DNA of 9,818 nucleotides from NCBI GenBank assembly GCA_015488075.1, contig WFOM01000255.1, forward strand, positions 1 through 9,818, written 5' to 3'. Of the stretch, positions 1 to 5,960 are shown piece by piece. The notes beneath the pieces were generated by a model. The model was not told where the DNA came from. It did not search any database and was given only the letters and a program-made list of their open reading frames with translations. Source of the DNA: Helicobacteraceae bacterium (GTDB lineage Bacteria > Campylobacterota > Campylobacteria > Campylobacterales > Sulfurimonadaceae). Numbering within the stretch: position 1 is the stretch's first letter; each line of letters opens with the position of its first letter. Made by a program: the position numbers and the translations under genes.

Positions 1-731
1 AATACACTAAGATTGTATTTTAGAAGATAAGGCTGTATATCTCTTACAAAAGGAAAATTGTTTATATATATGGCAAACTTTATAAGTCCGAAGTTTGCAT
101 ATTTGTTAAGCCTGTACATTTTTCTTTCAAGAAGATTGGAGTATTTTATAATGTCGCTACTTATGTTTATAATGGCATAATATTCTCTTATCCTCTGTTG
201 TAAAACTTTTACAACATTCGAATCAGGTTTAAGGCTTAGATACTGGTCGTAATTGCTTCTTTTTGTTATGTTGTTTATCTTGTTTTGACTTTCTTCAAAT
301 ATTTTTTTGGCTTTTTCTTCAAATTTGTAAAAAGTATCTTCATCAAGTGAAATGAGCAGTTTTTTTAGAGTTTGGTAATGCTGGTAGATTATTTTCAAAG
401 ATTTTATGAGGACTTCATCTCTTACTACCGCATATTTGTTACCTCTTCTTCTGTTTACTTTTATAAGTCTTTGTAACTGATAGATTTTTGATAGTATTTT
501 TTTCTGCTTGTTTGAATCGTTTAAGATATTGTGTTTGTTTATGAGAATATTTTCTATTTCATAGTTGTAAATTTCGTTTTGCTTGTCTATAATCTTTTCT
601 GCTTCTTCTTCTGTTATATTGTCGTCATTTAGTTTTTCATATAGTTTTATTTGTGTTTGTATAAACTGTGGATATATGCTGTTTGCATATACAGATATAC
701 TTATAAAAACCACAAATAAAATTCTAAACAT
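1..731 (-). CDS. Exported helical protein, partial; possibly N-terminus of an MscS-type mechanosensitive channel
   Basis: The frame is open from the ATG at 731-729 to the left window edge, giving 243 codons with no stop; the C-terminus lies outside. It begins with a hydrophobic stretch (MFRILFVVFISISVYA) that looks like a Sec signal peptide with a V-Y-A cleavage site. A long, Lys/Glu/Asn-rich, mostly helical region follows. The last visible residues (NNFPFVRDIQPYLLKYNLSV) resemble the segment just before the first transmembrane helices in large Campylobacterota mechanosensitive channels as I recall them, so an MscS-like channel with a periplasmic N-terminal domain is my best guess. The pore and beta domain are not in the window, so this is inference. 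The ATG overlaps the gdhA stop codon by one base (TAATG), which implies co-transcription and translational coupling with gdhA. Alternatives are another exported coiled-coil protein or a histidine-kinase sensor. Confidence 0.6.
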   Translation of the reverse strand, partial: MFRILFVVFISISVYANSIYPQFIQTQIKLYEKLNDDNITEEEAEKIIDKQNEIYNYEIENILINKHNILNDSNKQKKILSKIYQLQRLIKVNRRRGNKYAVVRDEVLIKSLKIIYQHYQTLKKLLISLDEDTFYKFEEKAKKIFEESQNKINNITKRSNYDQYLSLKPDSNVVKVLQQRIREYYAIINISSDIIKYSNLLERKMYRLNKYANFGLIKFAIYINNFPFVRDIQPYLLKYNLSV

Positions 732-2086
732 TATATACCTTCATTTATCATAGCATCTGCTATCCTTTTGAAACTCGCTATGTTTGCACCGTCAATGTAG
801 TTTCCTTCCACACCGTATTCTTTTGCGGTAAGAGCCACTCTTTTGCAAATCTGTCTCATTGTTGTTTTTAACATTTCATCAACTTTTTCATAATTCCATC
901 TGCTCATGGAAGCATTTTGGCTCATCTCAAATTCACTTACAGCCACACCGCCTGCATTTGCCGCTTTTGCAGGTGCAAAACATACACCGTGAGACAAAAA
1001 CAGATCGATAGCTTCCGGAGTGCATGGCATATTTGCACCTTCACTGACAAATACGACACCGTTTTCTATAAGGTTTGTGGCATCTACATCTGTAAGTTCA
1101 TTTTGTGTAGCACACGGAAATGCACCGTAGCATGGAAACTCCCATACGGCATGACCGTCTTCTGGATATTCGCTTACAGGTATGTATTTTGATTCAGGAT
1201 GATACTTGGCATACTCTTCAAGTGAACCTCTTTTTACCTCTTTTATCTTTTTAAGAAGTTCAAGATCAACTCCTCGTTTGTCGTATATGGTTCCTTTTGA
1301 GTCACTGCATGTAACTACTATAGCACCGATTGCCTGTAACTTTTCTATAGTATGAAGTGCCACATTTCCGGCACCGCTTACACAGCATACTTTGTCTTTT
1401 AAAGGCTCTTTTCCTTCAAGTTCAAGCATCGCCTCTGTAAAATAAACCACTCCATACCCAGTAGCTTCAGGACGAAGCAGTGAACCCCCGAACATATAAG
1501 GTTTTCCGGTTAAAACACCTTCGTATCTTGATGTTATTTTTTTGTATTCTCCGTAAAGATAGCCTATCTCTCTGCTTCCAACACCTATATCACCTGCAGG
1601 AACATCTATACGAGGACCTATATATTTGTGAAGTTCAGTCATAAATGCACTACAAAACTTCATAACCTCAAAGTCGCTTTTTCCTTTTGGGTCAAAGTCG
1701 CTTCCACCTTTTGCCCCTCCCATATTTAGACCTGTTAGTGCATTTTTAAAAATCTGCTCAAATCCCAGAAATTTTAAAACACCTTCATTTACGGTAGGAT
1801 GAAATCTAAGGCCACCTTTGTAAGGTCCCAAAGCATTGTTAAACTGGACTCTAAAACCGTTGTTGACCTCTATCTCGTTTTTGTCATTAAACCACTGAAC
1901 TTTAAACTTTATTATTCTGTCCGGGACTATAAGTCTATCAAGTATGGCATATCTTCTGTATCTGTCATCCGACTCCAAAAGAGGTTTTATGGAGTGTATG
2001 ACTTCCTCCATAGCCTGATAAAATATAAAATCTTCTTCACACTGTCTTTTTTCAAATCTTTTTATTTCCTGTTCAACCAAACCCAT
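731..2086 (-). CDS. gdhA: NADP-type glutamate dehydrogenase
   Basis: Cytoplasmic hexameric enzyme that reductively aminates 2-oxoglutarate with ammonium to give L-glutamate. The protein is 451 aa, close to the usual 445-450. Visible hallmarks are the substrate-binding segment GPYKGGLRFHP (about 88-97), the catalytic-lysine motif GGAKGGSDFDPKG (Lys126), the catalytic-aspartate motif PAGDIGVG (Asp166), the Rossmann loop SGAGNVA (237-243) followed by CSDSKG, as in NADP-specific enzymes, and the C-terminal motif KAANAGGVAVSEFEMSQN. The frame extends 16 codons further to an ATG at 2134. I prefer the ATG at 2086 because AAGG lies 6 bases upstream, the product then has family length, and a TATAAT element sits between the two ATGs. 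The next gene starts inside its stop codon. It links reductive-TCA 2-oxoglutarate to nitrogen assimilation. Confidence 0.96.
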   Translation of the reverse strand: MGLVEQEIKRFEKRQCEEDFIFYQAMEEVIHSIKPLLESDDRYRRYAILDRLIVPDRIIKFKVQWFNDKNEIEVNNGFRVQFNNALGPYKGGLRFHPTVNEGVLKFLGFEQIFKNALTGLNMGGAKGGSDFDPKGKSDFEVMKFCSAFMTELHKYIGPRIDVPAGDIGVGSREIGYLYGEYKKITSRYEGVLTGKPYMFGGSLLRPEATGYGVVYFTEAMLELEGKEPLKDKVCCVSGAGNVALHTIEKLQAIGAIVVTCSDSKGTIYDKRGVDLELLKKIKEVKRGSLEEYAKYHPESKYIPVSEYPEDGHAVWEFPCYGAFPCATQNELTDVDATNLIENGVVFVSEGANMPCTPEAIDLFLSHGVCFAPAKAANAGGVAVSEFEMSQNASMSRWNYEKVDEMLKTTMRQICKRVALTAKEYGVEGNYIDGANIASFKRIADAMINEGI

Positions 2087-2092
2087 ATAAAA

Positions 2093-2096
2093 CCTT
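2093..2096 (-). promoter_or_regulatory. gdhA ribosome binding site (decides the start)
   Basis: AAGG on the minus strand ends 6 bases before the ATG at 2086. The upstream in-frame ATG at 2134 has only A/T-rich sequence before it and no Shine-Dalgarno match, so this site decides the start. Confidence 0.7.
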
Positions 2097-2120
2097 AGTA
2101 TATTAATTTGTTTTTTTAAA

Positions 2121-2129
2121 ATTATATCA
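2121..2129 (-). promoter_or_regulatory. gdhA extended -10 promoter element
   Basis: TGATATAAT on the minus strand is a perfect TG-N-TATAAT extended -10 hexamer. It lies 34 bases upstream of the chosen gdhA ATG, giving a predicted leader of roughly 28 bases. No TTGACA-like -35 is visible; T/A-rich upstream DNA without a -35 is usual for sigma70 promoters in Campylobacterota. The intergenic region is shared with the divergent chemoreceptor gene. Confidence 0.6.
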
Positions 2130-2159
2130 TACATTTTTATTTTGTTTTTTTATTTTTTA

Positions 2160-2168
2160 TGATACTAT
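2160..2168 (+). promoter_or_regulatory. Candidate -10 for the chemoreceptor gene
   Basis: TGATACTAT fits TG-N-TANNAT about 31 bases before the ATG at 2200, and an overlapping TATGAT begins at 2158. No clear -35 and no good flagellar sigma28 or sigma54 consensus is visible. The call rests on position and a partial match only. Confidence 0.3.
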
Positions 2169-2186
2169 ATTTGATATAGAAGTGAC

Positions 2187-2193
2187 GAAAGGG
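2187..2193 (+). promoter_or_regulatory. Chemoreceptor ribosome binding site (decides the start)
   Basis: GAAAGGG lies 6 bases before the ATG at 2200. It therefore supports that ATG over the in-frame GTG at 2182, which would place the Shine-Dalgarno sequence inside the coding region. Confidence 0.65.
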
Positions 2194-2199
2194 TGTGTT

Positions 2200-2772
2200 A
2201 TGTTTAAAAGCCTCAGTATAAAAAAGAAAATGACATATTTTATAGGAATGGTAGCAGCTTCCATCATAGGTGCGGCTATGTTTGTATTTTTTACACTGAA
2301 CTATATTGACTCTGATTACAAAGAGCTTGAAAAGAAGAGTATAAAGTCAGCTATACTTACTCTTGATATAGAAAAAAGTCTTAATTACATAAGCCGGACA
2401 AACAGAGATATAATGCTTGGTGGAAATTATGAAAAAGATATACAAAAGATAGAAAAAAATTTAAAGGTTATAGATGATAATTTCAAAATACTAGATATCG
2501 TTACAAATGATGATCCTGATTTAGATCTTTATAAAAAAGCCAAAAAATCTGCTATTGCCTTTGCACATGAATCATATAACTATATAAAATCACTTTCAAA
2601 AGATGATATAAAAAACAATAAAGAAAAGATTTATGAAGGGTATCATCACAAACTTTCGCCGCTTGCAGCAGAGTCAAGAAAATATTTTAAAAAATATGTC
2701 CAAAACAAACAAAAAGAGCTAAATGAAGATACATTAAGTTTGTCTTGGCATATATCTTTGGGTCAAGACTAG
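2200..2772 (+). pseudogene. Chemoreceptor (MCP) 5' fragment, interrupted by IS
   Basis: N-terminal part of a membrane chemoreceptor. Residues 1-10 are cytoplasmic and basic (MFKSLSIKKK), about 12-34 form TM1, and about 35-180 are a periplasmic, mainly helical ligand-sensing region that looks like a four-helix bundle; its ligand cannot be read. Native sequence ends inside codon 187. Four IS-derived codons (L-G-Q-D) then lead into a TAG in the left terminal inverted repeat, giving a 190-aa product that lacks TM2, the HAMP region and the signalling domain and so cannot contact CheA. Joining position 2759 to 3504 restores one frame encoding a 636-aa receptor that continues to 4854. The gene diverges from gdhA. 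The ATG at 2200 is chosen for its GAAAGGG site. The fragment might still be made as a membrane-anchored sensor stub. Confidence 0.88.
2753..2759 (+). repeat. Target-site duplication, left copy (7 bp)
   Basis: TATCTTT directly abuts the left terminal repeat of the IS and is repeated exactly at 3497-3503. Together the copies mark the insertion point in the chemoreceptor gene. Confidence 0.88.
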
Positions 2773-2777
2773 TTTAG
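2760..2777 (+). repeat. IS left terminal inverted repeat (18 bp)
   Basis: GGGTCAAGACTAGTTTAG is the exact reverse complement of 3479-3496; pairing breaks at the next base. It supplies the TAG that ends the 5' receptor fragment. Confidence 0.93.
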
Positions 2778-2796
2778 CATAAAAATATGCTAAACT
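2771..2796 (+). other. Perfect hairpin at the IS left end, upstream of the transposase
   Basis: AGTTTAGCATA (2771-2781) and TATGCTAAACT (2786-2796) are perfect reverse complements separated by AAAA, giving an 11-bp stem with a 4-base loop. The structure begins inside the left terminal repeat and ends 7 bases before the transposase ATG. No T-run follows, so it is not an ordinary intrinsic terminator. A likely role, by analogy with other IS elements, is to hide the transposase translation start in transcripts entering from the chemoreceptor promoter, which limits transposition. That role is inferred. Confidence 0.75.
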
Positions 2797-2803
2797 AAGT
2801 CCT

Positions 2804-3487
2804 ATGAAATCGATAAAAAACAAGTATGTAAAACAAGCTCATATTTCAGAGGGAAAATTTAAAAAGATTTTGAAATGTTTTTGTGCTGATTTGACAGCAG
2901 TGCAAACAGCTACAATTACAAATATAAATCGTAATACAGTAAATAAATATTACAATAAATTTAGAGAAATAATAGTTTATTTATGCAACTTAGAATCTCC
3001 TTTTAAAGGAGAGATTGAAGTAGATGAATCATATTTTGGAGCAAAAAGAATTAAAGGAAAAAGAGGACGGGGAGCTAAAGGTAAAACAATAGTATTTGGA
3101 CTTTTAAAAAGAAATGGTAAAGTTTATACAGAGATAGTTCCTGATGCACAAAAAGAGACTTTGCAAGCTATTATTAGAGGTAAAGTCAGTATTGAAAGTA
3201 TTATATACTCTGATAAATGGAGAGGTTATAATGGTTTAGTAGATGTAGGTTATAATAAACATTTTAGAGTTAATCATAGTCAAAATGAGTTTGCAGTAGG
3301 GAAAAATCATATTAATGGTATTGAATCTTTTTGGAGTTATGCTAAAATTAGATTAGTTAAATTTAAAGGATTACCTAAAGACAAATTTAACTTACACCTA
3401 AAGGAATGTGAATTTAGATTTAATTACAGGAATGATAATATGTATAGAATCCTACTAAAAAACTTTAGAAAGAAACCTCTAAACTAG
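2804..3487 (+). CDS. IS1595-family (ISXO2-like) DDE transposase
   Basis: A 227-aa transposase that would catalyse movement of the surrounding 737-bp element. An N-terminal helix-turn-helix-like region (about 17-55) is followed by an RNase-H-fold catalytic domain with Asp74 in [10 protein letters not shown], Asp137 in YSDKWRGY and Glu174 in [10 protein letters not shown], plus Lys181 seven residues later. The basic [11 protein letters not shown] segment and the C-terminal [12 protein letters not shown] motif are typical of the ISXO2-like DDE family. The frame is intact and its TAG stop lies inside the right terminal repeat. The ribosome site before the ATG is weak, and a perfect hairpin ends 7 bases upstream, suggesting tight translational control. 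Isoleucine is mostly ATT here, whereas neighbouring host genes mostly use ATA, consistent with acquisition from elsewhere. Confidence 0.95.
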   Translation: MKSIKNKYVKQAHISEGKFKKILKCFCADLTAVQTATITNINRNTVNKYYNKFREIIVYLCNLESPFKGEIEVDESYFGAKRIKGKRGRGAKGKTIVFGLLKRNGKVYTEIVPDAQKETLQAIIRGKVSIESIIYSDKWRGYNGLVDVGYNKHFRVNHSQNEFAVGKNHINGIESFWSYAKIRLVKFKGLPKDKFNLHLKECEFRFNYRNDNMYRILLKNFRKKPLN

Positions 3488-3496
3488 TCTTGACCC
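3479..3496 (+). repeat. IS right terminal inverted repeat (18 bp)
   Basis: CTAAACTAGTCTTGACCC is the exact reverse complement of the left repeat at 2760-2777. It contains the transposase stop codon. Confidence 0.93.
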
Positions 3497-3503
3497 TATC
3501 TTT
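3497..3503 (+). repeat. Target-site duplication, right copy (7 bp)
   Basis: TATCTTT immediately follows the right terminal repeat and matches 2753-2759. In the uninterrupted gene only one copy would be present, followed by the T-run that encodes the two Phe residues before TM2. Confidence 0.88.
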
Positions 3504-4854
3504 TTTCAAATACTTTGTTATAGTTCTTGGTATAGTTGTCACTTTTGTTATGATTCTTTTGGCTGTTATCATTCAAAAATCTATAGTTAACGGCATAGAC
3601 AAGTTCACATCATTGATAGCTGAAGCTTCAGAGGGTAATTTTGAACATAAAAACGATATAGAACACAATAAAAACACTGAACTTGGTATAATGGGAATAT
3701 CATTGTTTAAGTTCGTCAGCAATACCGAATATATGATTACTCAGATAAATCAGGCAATAACAAGTGCTTCAAAAGGTGATTTTTCAAAAAAAATAAAAGT
3801 CGGAGAAACAGGCGGTTCATTCAGAGATGCATTGGTAAGTGTGTCAAAAGTTATAGATGTAATGGAAGAGGAGCATAAAAAAGCAAAAAGAGAGATATTC
3901 AATGCAAAACTTTCTCAAAAATCTATTTCTGTTACAGAATCTCTTACAACCATACAAAACAATTTACAGGAGAATGTAAATTCACTTAAAGAAGTTACAA
4001 AAAGCACAAAAGAGGCTTCAGAACTTGCAGACAACTCAAGGGTAAATATAACAAACATAGTAGAACAACTACAAAGCCTTACAGAACAGGTAAATACAAA
4101 CAATGAAAGCATAGCAAATCTTACAAATCAGATGAATGAGATATCATCTGTAATAGATTTGATAACAGATATAGCAGACCAGACAAATCTGTTGGCACTA
4201 AATGCCGCTATAGAAGCTGCAAGAGCAGGAGAACACGGAAGAGGCTTTGCGGTGGTTGCAGATGAGGTCAGAAAGCTTGCTGAGAGAACACATAAAGCCA
4301 CAGGCGAGATATCTGTATCTATAAAATCGCTTCAGCAAGAGATGAACGATATCAACAGTTCATCAGATGTTATAAAAGATATAGTTGATGAGAGTGCACA
4401 AAAGATATCAGAGTTTGAAGATCTGCTTGTAAAATTGAGCAATGACTCAAAAGAGATAGTCTCATCATCTTATCATATGGAAAACTCTACATTTATTATA
4501 CTTGCCAAGATAGATCATATTTTATACAAAGCAAGAGCATATAACTCACTTATAACTCTTCAAAAACTTCTGCCTGCTGTTCCTCCAACAGAGTGTAGAC
4601 TCGGAAAATGGTATGGAAGTGAAGGCAAAAAAAGATTTGGACATACATCAGCTTTTGTAAGTATGGAAGCACCTCATGCTATTGTCCACAAAAATGCAAA
4701 TGCAAATCTAAAATACCTTGATTCAAACAATCCTGTTGATGAGATAATTAAAGATAGTGATGAGATTATCAAACATTTTGAAGAGATGGAAGAAGCATCT
4801 TCTAAATTGTTTGTTTTGCTTGAAGATATGCTTGAAGAAGCAAACAAAGACTAA
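3504..4854 (+). pseudogene. Chemoreceptor (MCP) 3' fragment: TM2, HAMP-like, signalling and CZB domains
   Basis: Downstream half of the split receptor; numbers are for the reconstructed 636-aa protein. TM2 is about 190-212. The next 90 residues contain two HAMP-like repeats (motifs ASEGNFEHK and ASKGDFSKK). The signalling hairpin carries the hallmark tip [20 protein letters not shown] followed by [21 protein letters not shown], which binds CheW and CheA. A C-terminal CZB domain (about 518-600) has the zinc-ligand pattern His525, Cys551 in ECRLGKWYG, and His578/His582 in PHAIVHK. CZB domains are known in zinc- and hypochlorite-responsive receptors such as H. pylori TlpD. No terminal CheR-docking pentapeptide is seen. 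There is no convincing native start: the frame opens at a TTG at 3490 inside the IS end, and the next ATG, at 3550, falls within TM2; neither has a ribosome site. Confidence 0.9.
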
Positions 4855-5186
4855 TCAAAGTTTTTATACTTTGGCTTTTTGTATTTTTTGAAGTTGACAC
4901 TTTTTTCGTATTGGTTTATACTATATAGTATTTTGCTTTTTTCCTCTTCTATATTTTTAACATTTATCATATCTTCAACCAGTTTTTCCAAAAGTTTGTA
5001 TTCACTTTTGTAGAGTTCTGTTTTTTGTGTTTTTTCAAGTAGTCTGGAGAGATTTTGTATCTTTTTTTCGTATGATTCCTGTGTAATGTTTTCAGACTTT
5101 ATCAGATATGTTTCTATAGATTTGTAAAATCTCTGAAGAACTGAAATATATCTGTTTCGTTTTGACTGAATCGACTTTTTATTCAA
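4851..5186 (-). CDS. Small Lys/Glu-rich helical protein, unknown function
   Basis: A 111-aa protein I do not recognise. It is strongly charged (rich in Lys, Glu, Ser and Tyr), predicted largely helical or coiled-coil, has no signal peptide or membrane segment, and ends in a basic tail ([12 protein letters not shown]). The start is a TTG at 5186, because the frame closes upstream at 5207-5205 with no ATG. GAGG (5195-5192), 5 bases before the TTG, supports it and overlaps the stop of the pseudopilin gene, so the two are probably one operon and translationally coupled. At its 3' end it converges on the chemoreceptor gene and the two stop codons overlap. A role linked to the pseudopilin is possible but rests only on position. 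Confidence 0.72.
   Translation of the reverse strand: MNKKSIQSKRNRYISVLQRFYKSIETYLIKSENITQESYEKKIQNLSRLLEKTQKTELYKSEYKLLEKLVEDMINVKNIEEEKSKILYSINQYEKSVNFKKYKKPKYKNFD
4856..4885 (+). terminator. Weak terminator-like hairpin after the chemoreceptor gene
   Basis: CAAAGT (4856-4861) and ACTTTG (4868-4873) form a 6-bp stem around a 6-base loop, followed by GCTTTTTGT and further T-runs. It starts 2 bases after the receptor stop and lies inside the end of the convergent gene. The stem is short and AT-rich, so its activity is uncertain. Confidence 0.35.
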
Positions 5187-5191
5187 ATAAA

Positions 5192-5195
5192 CCTC
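5192..5195 (-). promoter_or_regulatory. Ribosome binding site for the TTG-started gene
   Basis: GAGG on the minus strand begins with the last base of the pseudopilin TAG stop and ends 5 bases before the TTG at 5186. It is the main evidence for that non-ATG start. Confidence 0.6.
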
Positions 5196-5845
5196 TATAT
5201 ACAGTTACCGTTTTTGTCCAAAATACATGCATAGCCTGTAATCGGTTGTATTCTTATGGTCACAGACTCTTTAGCTGTTTTAATAATAAAATCACATGGT
5301 TGTTTTAACAAACCGTCAAGTGGAGATGCCCATGCCGAACTGTTACCTATATGAGGTCTTCCAAGGTAATCAAATGCTATTCTTTTTGCACCTCCGCAGT
5401 TTGAGGTGTTAACATCTGTTATATGATACGAATATCCCAAATTCATTTTTTTTGTTACTCTTGAATCTGTTTGAAAATTTAATACACCGCTATAGCCTCC
5501 ACTCATAAGTTTTGAGCTGTCTTGGGGATTTTTTGCAAGTTCTGATATGCCTGGATTTCCTGAATATGAAGGTGAATCTGAAAATATACTATATGCTATA
5601 TATCCTCCAGTATCTGCAGAAGTGCCAAAAAGTAGTTGCCAGTAACCTTTATACCACTGATTGTCTGATGGATTATATTTGTCATCTATCAATGCTAAAT
5701 GTTGGGTATATCTTATATCTGAAAGAAGCTGGATTGCGGCAAGTCTTGCATCATCTCTTGTAAAATTTGGCATTAGAAGTGCAGATAGAATTCCTACTAT
5801 AACTATGACAAATACTATTTCCATCATTGTAAAAGCTTTTTTCAT
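5195..5845 (-). CDS. Type II secretion / type IV pilus-like pseudopilin (prepilin N-terminal methylation signal)
   Basis: A 216-aa prepilin-like protein. The N-terminus MKKA|FTMMEIVFVIVIVGIL is a class III prepilin signal: a 4-residue basic leader, predicted prepilin-peptidase cleavage before Phe5, Glu at mature position 5, and a hydrophobic helix that anchors in the inner membrane and packs into a pseudopilus. The residue before the cut is Ala instead of the classical Gly. The following helix (RDDARLAAIQLLSDIRYTQHLAL) resembles the GspH/minor-pseudopilin core, and the globular C-terminal half has four Cys that could form two disulfides. ATG at 5845 has AGG 7 bases upstream. It heads a probable two-gene operon with the downstream 111-aa protein. 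No other secretion or pilus genes are in view, so the machine it serves is unknown. Confidence 0.87.
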   Translation of the reverse strand: MKKAFTMMEIVFVIVIVGILSALLMPNFTRDDARLAAIQLLSDIRYTQHLALIDDKYNPSDNQWYKGYWQLLFGTSADTGGYIAYSIFSDSPSYSGNPGISELAKNPQDSSKLMSGGYSGVLNFQTDSRVTKKMNLGYSYHITDVNTSNCGGAKRIAFDYLGRPHIGNSSAWASPLDGLLKQPCDFIIKTAKESVTIRIQPITGYACILDKNGNCI

Positions 5846-5880
5846 GATAATACCTGTTAAGAAGAATTTATATTTGAAGT

Positions 5881-5889
5881 ATTATAACA
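5881..5889 (-). promoter_or_regulatory. Extended -10 promoter element for the pseudopilin operon
   Basis: TGTTATAAT on the minus strand is a perfect TG-N-TATAAT element, 35 bases upstream of the ATG at 5845, with no clear -35 but A/T-rich upstream DNA. Predicted leader is about 29 bases. It lies downstream of the acl terminator-like hairpin, as expected for an independent unit. Confidence 0.62.
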
Positions 5890-5925
5890 GAATTTTTTGT
5901 AGATTATTTTTAAAAAGGAAGTTTA

Positions 5926-5960
5926 ATTAAAAAAGTAAGAGAAGAGATTAAATCTCTTCT
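5926..5960 (-). terminator. Intrinsic terminator of aclBA, containing the aclA stop codon
   Basis: Read on the minus strand, AGAAGAGAT and ATCTCTTCT (5960-5952 and 5948-5940) form a perfect 9-bp stem with a 3-base loop, followed by CTTAC and a run of six T (5934-5929). The stem begins within the last codons of aclA and its loop holds part of the TAA stop. The T-run starts five bases past the stem, later than ideal, so efficiency is uncertain. Confidence 0.65.

Larger units (their letters stand above)
2760..3496 (+). mobile_element. IS1595-family (IS1016-like) insertion sequence, 737 bp, apparently complete
   Basis: A 737-bp element bounded by perfect 18-bp terminal inverted repeats beginning GGG, flanked by identical TATCTTT copies, and carrying one intact transposase gene with a DDE motif and a Lys seven residues after the Glu. 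Small size, GGG ends and the transposase sequence point to the IS1016-like branch of the IS1595 family; the subgroup is assigned from memory. It sits in the same orientation as the chemoreceptor it splits. Perfect ends, a perfect target duplication and open flanking frames indicate a recent insertion. Confidence 0.93.

Noticed and set aside
917..1192. Plus-strand open frame opposite gdhA (and similar ones opposite aclA and the pseudopilin gene)
   Set aside because: They are shadows of well-supported coding sequence on the other strand, with no recognisable protein features.
2087..2134. Extension of gdhA by 16 codons to the ATG at 2134
   Set aside because: It has no ribosome binding site, lies upstream of the likely -10 element, and would make the protein longer than the family norm; the ATG at 2086 has AAGG 6 bases upstream.
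2182..2199. GTG at 2182 as the chemoreceptor start
   Set aside because: The GAAAGGG Shine-Dalgarno sequence lies within this extension and is correctly spaced for the ATG at 2200.
2771..2796. The IS left-end hairpin as a rho-independent terminator
   Set aside because: No T-run follows the stem; the next bases are AAGTCCT and then the transposase ATG.
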